A stretch of 37,152 bases of DNA from Rhodocyclales bacterium (GTDB taxonomy: Bacteria > Pseudomonadota > Gammaproteobacteria > Burkholderiales > Rhodocyclaceae), in the NCBI GenBank assembly GCA_026399475.1, contig JAPLQY010000045.1, forward strand, positions 1 through 37,152. Direction: 5' to 3'. Below are positions 23,426 through 31,659 of the stretch, in pieces. The notes beneath the pieces are model-generated. The model had not been told where the DNA came from and ran no database searches. It saw only the letters and a program-made list of their open reading frames with translations. Position numbers and translations under genes: made by a program. Numbering within the stretch: position 1 is the first letter of the stretch; each line of letters opens with the position of its first letter.

Positions 23426-24739
23426 ATGACTCTCTTTCTTGGCACCATCTTCCTGTTAATCCTGCTTTCATTAGGCCTTGTGCTACTTGTTGCCGAGGTG
23501 CGTGACCGGCTTTTCTTATTTTACGGCGTGCTGTCGGCGTGGGCTGTGCTCGCACCACTTACGGCATACGTCCATTCGTGGCTGCCGTTTGTCGGCGGTA
23601 GCGACGATTACAGTTACTTTGACCTGGCAAGTGGGTCGGCCGGGTCGATCCAGTCGTTCGCAGATATTCTCGACCCCTCACGATTCGCAGACGTGTTGGA
23701 GCAGCCCGGCTACCTCGTTGTGTTGTCGTTGATAACATTGGTTACTGGACCCGATTTATTTGCCTATAAGTTGTTCAATCTGGCCCTTCTGATTGTACTT
23801 GCGATCACTTGGTATCGTATTGCCACGTTGCTTGAGTCGGCGGCATTTGGACGAACTGTTTTCGTGGCCATTTTGGCGTTGACGCCGCTTTGGTTTTACG
23901 TTTTCTTTGTCTTGAAAGACATGACTATTGTGCTCTTGCAAAGCCTGTTTCTATTTGGGCTGGTGCAGCAATGGCGAAGCAATTCGCTTAGTGCTTGGTA
24001 TCTAATTGTGTTTGCAACATTGGCGTTGCTGCCGTTTCGAACTTTTTTGGTGGTGCAAAACGTCTTGGTCTTGCTTGGGTCGATAGGACTAAAGCAGTTT
24101 GGTCGCGAGTATGGCGGGCGCAGTCTGCCGCTGATATTGGCCGGTATCGTGGCGGTGGTGGTGCTGGCGATTGGCAGCAGTTCTGACATTATGGCATCGC
24201 TTGGAGTGCTTACTGAACACCGAGTTATCGGATCGGTTGAGATGCGCGAATCAGTGAGGACAATGCAGGAAAGCACGGAGATGAATCGCGCACTGTTTCC
24301 GCTCATCTACCTTTTCAGCGAGACAGCGGGGCTAAGCCCAGCGACCTGGGAATCGATTGATGGCGATTGGTTGCGTGGTGTTTTGGCACTTCCATGGATT
24401 GCTTTTGTCGTACCGTTTTTTGTTCTCGGCGTTCTTTGGATATTCAAGGCACCGCTTGGTTCGTCGATTTCGAAGGGTTTGCTTGAAAAGCTACGCAATT
24501 CAGGGTTCGTGACGACACCATGGGGCGGGTTACTGCTCTTCGTAATGTCGATGATCACAATTTCATGGATTGTGGGAGATACCACGCGTTGGCGAATTCC
24601 CGACATGCCCGTGGTAGCAACAATTGCCATGGCCGGGTGGACTTTCGGTAGCCGTCGCATTCGGGAGCAGGTCTTGATCTTATGGATGACAGGCGCCGGA
24701 ACACTGTTCCTGCTTTACTATTTACTGAGAGGAGCGTAA
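23426..24739 (+). CDS. Polytopic membrane protein, candidate Wzy polymerase
   Basis: 437 residues with about ten to twelve hydrophobic segments and no soluble domain. After the first two helices there is a loop GGSDDYSYFDLAS, and later LEQPGYLVVLSLITLVTGPDLFAYKLFN and VLKDMTIVLLQSLFLFGLVQQW. The layout resembles EpsG/Wzy-like repeat unit polymerases, which are very divergent. The locus has a flippase but no other obvious polymerase in this operon, which supports the call. A GT39-like lipid-dependent glycosyltransferase is the main alternative because of the acidic DD in the first long loop. It begins three bases after the previous stop and ends with a TAATG overlap. Confidence 0.6.
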   Translation: MTLFLGTIFLLILLSLGLVLLVAEVRDRLFLFYGVLSAWAVLAPLTAYVHSWLPFVGGSDDYSYFDLASGSAGSIQSFADILDPSRFADVLEQPGYLVVLSLITLVTGPDLFAYKLFNLALLIVLAITWYRIATLLESAAFGRTVFVAILALTPLWFYVFFVLKDMTIVLLQSLFLFGLVQQWRSNSLSAWYLIVFATLALLPFRTFLVVQNVLVLLGSIGLKQFGREYGGRSLPLILAGIVAVVVLAIGSSSDIMASLGVLTEHRVIGSVEMRESVRTMQESTEMNRALFPLIYLFSETAGLSPATWESIDGDWLRGVLALPWIAFVVPFFVLGVLWIFKAPLGSSISKGLLEKLRNSGFVTTPWGGLLLFVMSMITISWIVGDTTRWRIPDMPVVATIAMAGWTFGSRRIREQVLILWMTGAGTLFLLYYLLRGA

Positions 24740-25938
24740 TGGGTGCTCCAAGAATGAACGCCGGTTCAAGCCGACAGCTCAGCGTCTTGATGCTTTCACC
24801 GCAGTATCGACCCATTGTTGGAGGTTACGAAAGGGCGGCGGAGCGGTTATCTGGCGCGCTCGCCGATGTAGGGTTGCGTGTGGTCGTCATTGCCGAGCGC
24901 CGCGACCGCGCTTGGCCTGCGATGGAGCGCATCGATGGTTATGAGGTGCAGCGGTTGTTCTGCTTGTACCGCCGTCATCTCCATGCAATCACGAGCCTGC
25001 TTTCGTTCGCCGGTTTCCTGTTGCGTCACGGCCGCGCTTTCGATGTCTGGCACGTACACCAATATGGCTATCACGCCGCGCTGGCCGTGGTGTTGGGCAA
25101 GTTACTGCATCGCCCCGTAGCGCTTAAATTGACTAATTCGGCTGCCATGGGTATCGAAAAGGCCATGGGTAGCGGTATTGCCGGGGGCATTCTGCGCTTT
25201 CTTCATCGACAGGTCAGTGCGTGCATCGCGATCAGTGACGAGACTCGCGCGGAGGCGATCCGTTTTGGCATTCCTGATGCGCGTATTCATCTGATCCCCA
25301 ATGGCGTGGATGGCCGCCAGTTTTATCCCGCATCGCTGGAACAACGTGCCGCAGCTCGCAGCGCACTGGGCTTGGACTGCGAAAGGTTGGTGCTCTATGT
25401 CGGCCGCTTGTCACCAGAAAAGAACCCCCGTGGCCTATTGGACGCTTGGACCGGTGTCGATACTCAGGCGCGCGACGGCGCGCTTCTGGTATTAGTGGGT
25501 GATGGCCCGGATTGGGATCAAGTACACGCTAGGGCGAAAACACCGAGTTTGGTCGGCGCCGTCTATCTGGCGGGCAAGCGAACCGATGTGATGACTTGGT
25601 ATCAGGCGGCGGACTTGTATGTAATTTCGTCGTATAACGAGGGGCTTTCAAACGCAATGATCGAGGCGCTGGCGTCCGGATTGCCGGTCATTGCCACGTC
25701 CGTATCTGGCGCCGAACATATAGTTGCAGCAGATGCCGGCATAGTGGTTCCGATAGGTGACATGGTTGCGCTAGCCGGTGCAATTCAGAACCTCTTGGTT
25801 TCTGCAGAAAAACGGTCACGCTTAGGTTTGAATGCTCGCCGCGTTTTTGAAGAACATTTTTCCGCCGCAATGGTCGCGGGACAAATCAATTCACTATACA
25901 GACTGCTCCGTCGGCAAAGTCAGGGGGAGGATAAATGA
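24739..25938 (+). CDS. Glycosyltransferase family 4 (GT-B)
   Basis: 399 residues from ATG 24739, chosen because GAGAGGAG lies five bases upstream and the codon overlaps the preceding TAA. Features: SPQYRPIVGGYERAAERLSG, HVHQYGYHAALAVVLGK, IPNGVDGRQFYP, LYVGRLSPEKNPRGLLDAW and the EX7E motif in SSYNEGLSNAMIEALASGLP. The beginning is similar in style to the GT at 20488 (VLMxxPQxRPxVGGxERxAExL), suggesting a shared ancestor. A cytoplasmic retaining transferase for the repeat unit; sugar unknown. ATGA overlap with the next GT. Confidence 0.9.
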   Translation: MGAPRMNAGSSRQLSVLMLSPQYRPIVGGYERAAERLSGALADVGLRVVVIAERRDRAWPAMERIDGYEVQRLFCLYRRHLHAITSLLSFAGFLLRHGRAFDVWHVHQYGYHAALAVVLGKLLHRPVALKLTNSAAMGIEKAMGSGIAGGILRFLHRQVSACIAISDETRAEAIRFGIPDARIHLIPNGVDGRQFYPASLEQRAAARSALGLDCERLVLYVGRLSPEKNPRGLLDAWTGVDTQARDGALLVLVGDGPDWDQVHARAKTPSLVGAVYLAGKRTDVMTWYQAADLYVISSYNEGLSNAMIEALASGLPVIATSVSGAEHIVAADAGIVVPIGDMVALAGAIQNLLVSAEKRSRLGLNARRVFEEHFSAAMVAGQINSLYRLLRRQSQGEDK

Positions 25939-27191
25939 CACCTGCACATAGCCATGCAGCGACGCCACCGCATTCACTGCGCATCGCATTCATTGCGGAG
26001 ATCTTTCCATCAAAATCGGAGACTTGGGTACATCATGAAATTGATGCTCTGAAAAGAATGGGCTGTACTGTTCAAGTTTTCGCGACGCATGCGAAGCCCG
26101 AAAATATACCGTCAGAGCTAATTCACTTTGTTGCCTTGACGACCTATTTGCCGGAACTTTGCGCGGAATGGCGATCATGCTTTAAGACTTTGAGCGAACC
26201 AAGCTTGCTTAAACCGGTACTTGCGGGGCTTATCGGCGATTGTTCGGGCGTCCGCAGGCGGGCGCAGGTCATTCGGGACTTGTTTTATGTGAGTATATTG
26301 ACTCCGGCGATATCACATTTTCAGCCCGATATACTCTATAGCCACTTTGCCGGTACCCGGTCCAATATCGCATTGTTCTACTCGCTGATATCCAAAGTTC
26401 CCTTTGTCATTAAGTTGCATGCTGGGGATATTTTTAATCGGGTTGCCCTATTTCGGCTGAAGTCAGCAAATGCCGCTAGCATGCTTACCATTTCCGGTTA
26501 CAACATCAATTTTATCCGTAGTCACTATCCAGATGTAAACGCCAGCTGTTTCGAACAACATGCCTGCGGGATTTTGTTGCCCGAATTTCCATTCCAGCCG
26601 GTTTACGCGGTACACGGGATGCCAATGATACTGGCGGTGGGACGATTGGTGCGGATGAAGGGTTTTGACGTGCTGTTACGCGCAAGCCGAATCCTCTTAG
26701 ACGAAGGGTTTCAGCACCGCGTGGTCATTATTGGTGATGGACCGGAGTGGCCCCGGTTAGAGCGATTGCGCAGCCGATTGAATCTTGATGAGGTGGTGGA
26801 CCTCAAGGGCTATGTCAGTCCGACCGGAGTAAGAACAGAACTGAGCACCGCAACCGTGTTTGCGTTGCCGGCGGTCTGGGATTCAGCAGCCAAGACGCAG
26901 GATGGCATACCTGTATCCCTTATGGAGGCAATGGCACTTGGTGTGCTCGTGGTGAGCACGACGACAAGTGGAATACCGGAGCTGATACAAGATGGCGTGA
27001 GCGGTCTACTTGCAGGGCCAAATGATCCTGCCGCATTGGCGCAAAAAATTAGATTTGGTTGTGAAATTGGTGGCGTAGCGCGCTTAGAGATGCTGCGTAT
27101 GGCTCGTAAAAAGGTCGAAGCAGACCATGACGCAGAAAAGCTTACGGCACAGTTACTAAACATATTCGAAGGCATAACATGTGCGGGATAG
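25935..27191 (+). CDS. Glycosyltransferase family 4, WcaL/AmsK-like
   Basis: 418 residues. The N-terminal FPSKSETWVHHEIDALKRMG is the signature of the WcaL/AmsK/colanic-acid type of GT4 enzymes, followed by LYSHFAGTRSNIALFYSL, FVIKLHAGDIFN, LAVGRLVRMKGFDVLLRAS and SLMEAMALGVLVVSTTTSGIPELI. DNA is among the most AT-rich of the window, pointing to a separate origin from its neighbours. The last 13 bases overlap the start of amidotransferase 2. The donor is unknown; colanic-type relatives transfer galactose or related sugars, but that cannot be carried over with confidence. Confidence 0.88.
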   Translation: MTPAHSHAATPPHSLRIAFIAEIFPSKSETWVHHEIDALKRMGCTVQVFATHAKPENIPSELIHFVALTTYLPELCAEWRSCFKTLSEPSLLKPVLAGLIGDCSGVRRRAQVIRDLFYVSILTPAISHFQPDILYSHFAGTRSNIALFYSLISKVPFVIKLHAGDIFNRVALFRLKSANAASMLTISGYNINFIRSHYPDVNASCFEQHACGILLPEFPFQPVYAVHGMPMILAVGRLVRMKGFDVLLRASRILLDEGFQHRVVIIGDGPEWPRLERLRSRLNLDEVVDLKGYVSPTGVRTELSTATVFALPAVWDSAAKTQDGIPVSLMEAMALGVLVVSTTTSGIPELIQDGVSGLLAGPNDPAALAQKIRFGCEIGGVARLEMLRMARKKVEADHDAEKLTAQLLNIFEGITCAG

Positions 27192-28996
27192 CGGGGTACG
27201 TCTCGGAGCCGCGAGCTTCGGGGGCGTCAGCACTTGATGCGACGCGGCAAATGCTTACCCGAATGCATGCCCGCGGCCCGGATGCGGAGGGACTATGGAC
27301 GGGTGAGGATGTGGTATTGGGCCATCGCCGCTTGGCCATTCTCGATTTAGATGCCCGTGCCAACCAACCGATGATGTCGGCCGATGGCCGGTACGCGATT
27401 GTATTCAACGGAGAGATTTACAACTTCCGCGAACTGCGCCGCGAATTGGAAGCGGAGGGGTTGACGTTTCGCACCACATCCGATACAGAGGTCTTGCTTG
27501 AGCTGTTCGCCCGTGAGGGTGCGCGCATGCTGCTCCGTCTGCGCGGAATGTTCGCGTTTGCCATTTGGGACGCACAGTCGCACGAATTGTTTCTTGCGCG
27601 TGATCCTTATGGCATAAAGCCACTGTACTACACGCGGACGCGGCGTGGCTTTGTATTCGCATCCCAGGTCAAGGCAGTAATTGCTTCGGGGCTAATTTCT
27701 GCGGAACGTGAGCCGGCAGGGCTGGCCGGATTTTATCTTTGGGGCAGTGTTCCTGAACCATGGACACTTTACCGCGGGGTGTATGCCTTGCCTAGCGGGC
27801 ACTGGTTGCGTGTGCGTGACGGCGTGGCGGCGGCGCCCGTCTGCTGGCGTGACATTCGCACCGTTTGGCAGGATGAAGGCAGCGCGGTTTCCGCCATGGA
27901 ATTGCAGGAACGCGTGAGGCAGGCGGTGGCGGACTCTGTGCGCGCGCACCTAGTGGCAGACGTGCCGGTAAGTGTGTTTCTTTCGGGTGGGATTGACTCG
28001 GGCGTCGTCGCCGGGCTGGCGACTGAACTGGGCGCTAAGGTGGAGGGCGTCACGATTGGCTTCGAGGAATTTGCCGGCGGTGCCGACGACGAGGTGGCAG
28101 GGGCGCGCGCTATTGCCGCGTACTACGGCTTGCCACATCATGTACGCATGATCTCCCGTGCCGAATTCGAGCAGGATATTCCACATATTGTCGATGCAAT
28201 GGATCAGCCCTCTGTCGATGGTGTCAATACCTGGCTCGCTAGCAAAGCTGTGGCAGAACGTGGCTACAAAGTCGCACTTTCAGGTGTCGGCGGCGATGAG
28301 CTGTTTTTCGGTTATTCATTGTTTCGAGAGCTTCCACGGCAGGCGGTGTTGGCGCGTGCGCTTGCCTCAATCCCTGGCCATAGGGCGTTACTGGCGGGGC
28401 CATTTGCGGCGTTGGCGCAGTGGTGCTCGCAGCCAAAACTTGCTGGTTTGCCAGAATTTGCGAATTCGCTCGAGGGGCTCTATTTCTTGCGCCGTGGACT
28501 GTTCTTGCCCAACGAACTGCCGGCACTGATGGGTATCGATAACGCGCGGGAGGGGCTGGTTAGGTTGGGTGGGTTGCCGCCCGGAATGATAGCCGCCGAT
28601 GCCAGGGATGACGCATCCGCCATCGGCCTGCTGGAATCCACGCATTACCTGCGCAATCAGCTGCTGCGTGATAGCGACTGGGCCAGCATGGGTCATTCAC
28701 TGGAACTACGAACGCCGTTGGTAGATGCAAAATTGCTGGAAACGTTGGGGCCATATCTCTCCATGTTTTCAGGTGGCGCGGGTAAGGTGCTGCTAGCACG
28801 GGCGCTGAGCAAGCCTTTGCCGGACAGCATCATCAATCGTCGCAAAACCGGCTTCAGCCTACCGATGACGGAATGGTTATGCACCGCGAGCGATCGCCAG
28901 TACCGGTCGCCCGGCCTGCTGCCGGCTGCGCCGGGTGAGCCATGGGCGCGACGGTGGGCCAAGACTGTCATCGAAATCATGACCGCATGCGAGTGA
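27179..28996 (+). CDS. asnB: Asparagine-synthetase-like glutamine amidotransferase 2
   Basis: 605 residues. MCGIAGYVSEP with Cys2, RRLAILDLDARANQPM, FNGEIYNFRE and TSDTEVLLE define an intact glutaminase domain. The synthetase domain has SGGIDS (about 269-274) and SGVGGDELFFGYSLFREL. In place of the usual DKMSMA-like segment it has DSDWASMGHSLELRTPLVD, and the C-terminus is shorter than in the other two copies, placing it in a different subfamily. Overlap with the upstream GT is 13 bases and with the downstream GT 10 bases. Probable role: amidation of a sugar acid or attachment of an amino group donor during glycan modification; the substrate is inferred only from context. Confidence 0.9.
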   Translation: MCGIAGYVSEPRASGASALDATRQMLTRMHARGPDAEGLWTGEDVVLGHRRLAILDLDARANQPMMSADGRYAIVFNGEIYNFRELRRELEAEGLTFRTTSDTEVLLELFAREGARMLLRLRGMFAFAIWDAQSHELFLARDPYGIKPLYYTRTRRGFVFASQVKAVIASGLISAEREPAGLAGFYLWGSVPEPWTLYRGVYALPSGHWLRVRDGVAAAPVCWRDIRTVWQDEGSAVSAMELQERVRQAVADSVRAHLVADVPVSVFLSGGIDSGVVAGLATELGAKVEGVTIGFEEFAGGADDEVAGARAIAAYYGLPHHVRMISRAEFEQDIPHIVDAMDQPSVDGVNTWLASKAVAERGYKVALSGVGGDELFFGYSLFRELPRQAVLARALASIPGHRALLAGPFAALAQWCSQPKLAGLPEFANSLEGLYFLRRGLFLPNELPALMGIDNAREGLVRLGGLPPGMIAADARDDASAIGLLESTHYLRNQLLRDSDWASMGHSLELRTPLVDAKLLETLGPYLSMFSGGAGKVLLARALSKPLPDSIINRRKTGFSLPMTEWLCTASDRQYRSPGLLPAAPGEPWARRWAKTVIEIMTACE

Positions 28997-30141
28997 TCCA
29001 TGTTGTTCCTGCCATCACGAATGAGGCGAGCGGCCCTTCCTATTCAGTGGTGCGCCTGTGCCAATCGCTGGTAGCCCTTGCCCAGGACGTACAACTTGTC
29101 GCGCTGGATCTGGCACCGATGTCAGTGCCGCCTCCTTTTCTCACGGCCTTCCCGCTTGGACTGGGGCCGCGCCGGTTGGGGCGGTCCCCGGCGATGCGGC
29201 GGTGGCTCAACGAACAGGTTCAGTCTAAACGCGTTGATGTTCTGCATAGTCACGGCATGTGGCAGATGAACGCGGTCTATCCGGGGTGGGCTGCGAGAAA
29301 AGGAGACTCCAAGCTTGTTGTTTCACCACGCGGGGCATTTTCAAAATGGGCAATGCAATCTGGTTCCGCTATGAAAAGAGTGTTTTGGCCTGCGCTTCAG
29401 CGTTCCGCGCTGGAGTATGCGAGTTGCTTCCACGCCACGGCGGAGTCCGAGCATGAGGACATCCGCCGTCTGGGCTTTACCCAGCCGGTTGCGATCATTT
29501 CCAATGGGATCGACGTCCCCGTCGTGTCGCCGAAGAAGCGCGGCGATTCCCGTACCTTGCTGTTTCTCGGACGGTTGCATCCAGTCAAGGGGCTGGAGAT
29601 GCTGCTACCGGCATGGGGAATGATTCAGGATCGCTTTACCGATTGGCGACTGGTTATCGCAGGAAGTGACGAAGGCTATTACGGTCGAAGTGGCTATTTG
29701 GAGCAGCTGCATCGCCTGATTGACCAGCATAATTTGAAGCGGATTGAACTTGTTGGAGAACTGCGTGGCGCGGCAAAGCTGCGGGCTTACGAAGAGGCTG
29801 ATTTATTTGTGTTGCCGTCTTATTCCGAGAATTTTGGCGTTACGGTTGCTGAGGCGCTGGCTGCAGGAACCCCGGCAATTGTCAGCAAGGGCGCCCCATG
29901 GAGTGGGTTGGTGGCGCAGCAGGCGGGTTGGTGGATTGATGTGGGCAGTGCCCCGCTGATTGCTTGCCTGGAGGATGCGCTTTCACGTTCCCCCGGCGAT
30001 CTTGAAGCAATGGGCGTGCGCGGGCGCAGTTGGGTGGAGTCCGACTTTTCGTGGGAGCATATCGGAGAGCAAATGGCGGGTACGTATCGATGGTTGCTTG
30101 ACAAGTCTTTGCCGGTTCCGGCTTGGGTGCGACTGCAATGA
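28987..30141 (+). CDS. Glycosyltransferase family 4 (GT-B)
   Basis: 384 residues from ATG 28987 (MRVIHVVPAITNEASGPSYS); the frame is open to 28942 within the previous gene but this start matches the family's first strand and overlaps the preceding stop by ten bases. Motifs: VLHSHGMWQMNA, VVSPRGAFSKWA, ISNGIDVPVV, LFLGRLHPVKGLEMLLPAW and SYSENFGVTVAEALAAGTP with the EX7E pair. HGMWQMN and PRGAF are typical of a GT4 subgroup common in O-antigen and exopolysaccharide loci. A 22-base spacer, with CAGGGAA as possible ribosome binding site, separates it from the FkbM gene. Confidence 0.9.
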   Translation: MRVIHVVPAITNEASGPSYSVVRLCQSLVALAQDVQLVALDLAPMSVPPPFLTAFPLGLGPRRLGRSPAMRRWLNEQVQSKRVDVLHSHGMWQMNAVYPGWAARKGDSKLVVSPRGAFSKWAMQSGSAMKRVFWPALQRSALEYASCFHATAESEHEDIRRLGFTQPVAIISNGIDVPVVSPKKRGDSRTLLFLGRLHPVKGLEMLLPAWGMIQDRFTDWRLVIAGSDEGYYGRSGYLEQLHRLIDQHNLKRIELVGELRGAAKLRAYEEADLFVLPSYSENFGVTVAEALAAGTPAIVSKGAPWSGLVAQQAGWWIDVGSAPLIACLEDALSRSPGDLEAMGVRGRSWVESDFSWEHIGEQMAGTYRWLLDKSLPVPAWVRLQ

Positions 30142-30163
30142 ATGAATCCAGGGAATCCTTAAT

Positions 30164-30859
30164 ATGAGCTGGAGAACAAACAGCCTTGTGCTCATGCTGC
30201 GCAACATTGGCCGCAGTCTGGGATTGAATCGATTGATTGCCTCGTACTTGCTGGGGGCAGGGTATGAAACGCGATACGACAACAGCTTTTCTAGCGCGTT
30301 GCGGCCAGGCGACTGCGTGTGGGATGTCGGGGCCAATGTTGGCTATTACACCCGGCTTTTCTCAGAGCGCACGGGGCAGGCGGGGCAGGTGTTTGCCTTC
30401 GAGCCCAGTCCGGTTAATTTTGGTCGTCTTGCCACAGCTTGTGCTTCTCTGGGCAATGTCACGTTGTTGCATTCAGGTTTGGGCAGGGAGGACAGCAAGC
30501 TTCGGTTTCAGCAAGGCACTGACGACTTGGGGGCAACGAGTCGGATCGTCGAGGCAGATTCCGACGGCGTGATCGTCGATGTGCGCGCAGGCGCGAACGT
30601 AATCGCTGGAGGTGATGCCCTGGTCCCGAATGCGATAAAGATCGATGTGGAAGGTTTCGAGTACGAGGTGCTTGAGGGGCTAGGTGACTACATCAAGAAG
30701 CCCGACCTGCGCTTGATTGGTATTGAAGTTCACTTCAGTATCCTGAAGGAGCGCGGTCTTCCACATGTGCCGGAACAAATTGAAGCCATGCTGAATCGTA
30801 ATGGATTTGCGGTCAGTTGGCCTGACTCAAGTCACATTATTGCTATACGTGGGACCTGA
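30164..30859 (+). CDS. FkbM-family SAM methyltransferase
   Basis: 231 residues. VWDVGANVGYYTRLFSERTG is the FkbM motif I, followed by FAFEPSPVNFGRL, NAIKIDVEGFEYEVLEGLGD and the closing LIGIEVHFSILKERG, all diagnostic. FkbM enzymes O-methylate sugars or polyketides; in polysaccharide loci they usually methylate hydroxyls of the repeat unit. The ATG at 30164 is the first in frame after the previous gene. The stop overlaps the aldo/keto reductase start (TGATG), making a coupled methyltransferase-reductase-oxidase block. Confidence 0.9.
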   Translation: MSWRTNSLVLMLRNIGRSLGLNRLIASYLLGAGYETRYDNSFSSALRPGDCVWDVGANVGYYTRLFSERTGQAGQVFAFEPSPVNFGRLATACASLGNVTLLHSGLGREDSKLRFQQGTDDLGATSRIVEADSDGVIVDVRAGANVIAGGDALVPNAIKIDVEGFEYEVLEGLGDYIKKPDLRLIGIEVHFSILKERGLPHVPEQIEAMLNRNGFAVSWPDSSHIIAIRGT

Positions 30860-31659
30860 TGCAGTTTTCAGTTATCGAGAATACTGCCGTTCGGGTGTCG
30901 CGGATTTCGTTCGGCACTGCATCCTTACATCATCTGTTCAGTAGGGCAAACCGCCGGCGGCTGCTCGACACTGCAGCGGCTTCAGGAATAACGCATTTCG
31001 ATACATCACCCTATTATGGTTACGGCTTGGCTGAGTCCGATCTGGGAACGTTCATGTATGGCCGTCGTGATGCCTTTACGGTCACCACTAAAGTAGGGCT
31101 TTACCCATTTGGTGGAGCTGCGCAGGGCGCTTTTGGAGTGTGGACGCGCAAGATGGCAGGCAAGTTATATTCTCGATTGTCTGCGCCTGAAGTTGATTGG
31201 CATGTTCAAAGAGCCTCCGATAGTCTTGATGCCAGTCTCAAGCGACTCAAGACTGACCATGTAGATTTTCTGTTTCTGCATGAGCCCGATATCCGCTTGC
31301 TGAATGCGGGCGAAGTATTGAGGTGGGTCGAGGCTGAACAATCAAAAGGAAAGGTTCGCTATTGGGGTTTGGCGGGATTGCCAGCGATGCTTATGCCTTG
31401 GCTGCATATCGACCACCCATTGGCTCAGGTGCTGCAGACCCGGGATGATATGGTCACGCGATCTGCAGATTTTGTACTTGAGCGTGGCCGTCAGCTTCAG
31501 TTCACTTACGGATATTTATCGTCGCGATCAACACATGATCCGGTTGAATCCGCTGTTGATGTTGTCCGAAAGGCCTTGGCGCGAAATACCAGTGGCTCGA
31601 TTCTGGTCTCGACGCGCCATCTGAAAAGAGTGAAGCAACTTGCAGGGTTTGGCCAATGA
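30859..31659 (+). CDS. Aldo/keto reductase
   Basis: 266 residues with the AKR tetrad visible: Asp48 and Tyr53 in HFDTSPYYGYGLAE, Lys78 in TTKVGL and His141 in FLFLHEPD. The TIM-barrel order RISFGTASLHHLF, DSLDASLKRLKTDHVD and YWGLAGLPAML fits. It is somewhat short at the C-terminal end (usual 290-330), where the last NADPH-binding helices normally lie; the ending VSTRHLKRVKQL keeps part of that site. It should reduce a carbonyl with NADPH. It is coupled to the GMC oxidoreductase next to it (ATGA), suggesting sequential redox steps on a sugar or an acyl/polyol substituent. The substrate is unknown. Confidence 0.88.
   Translation: MQFSVIENTAVRVSRISFGTASLHHLFSRANRRRLLDTAAASGITHFDTSPYYGYGLAESDLGTFMYGRRDAFTVTTKVGLYPFGGAAQGAFGVWTRKMAGKLYSRLSAPEVDWHVQRASDSLDASLKRLKTDHVDFLFLHEPDIRLLNAGEVLRWVEAEQSKGKVRYWGLAGLPAMLMPWLHIDHPLAQVLQTRDDMVTRSADFVLERGRQLQFTYGYLSSRSTHDPVESAVDVVRKALARNTSGSILVSTRHLKRVKQLAGFGQ

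Noticed and set aside
30138..30167. Nine-codon ORF overlapping the stop of the GT at 28987
   Set aside because: Too short to judge; it may merely aid reinitiation at 30164 and shows no conserved feature.
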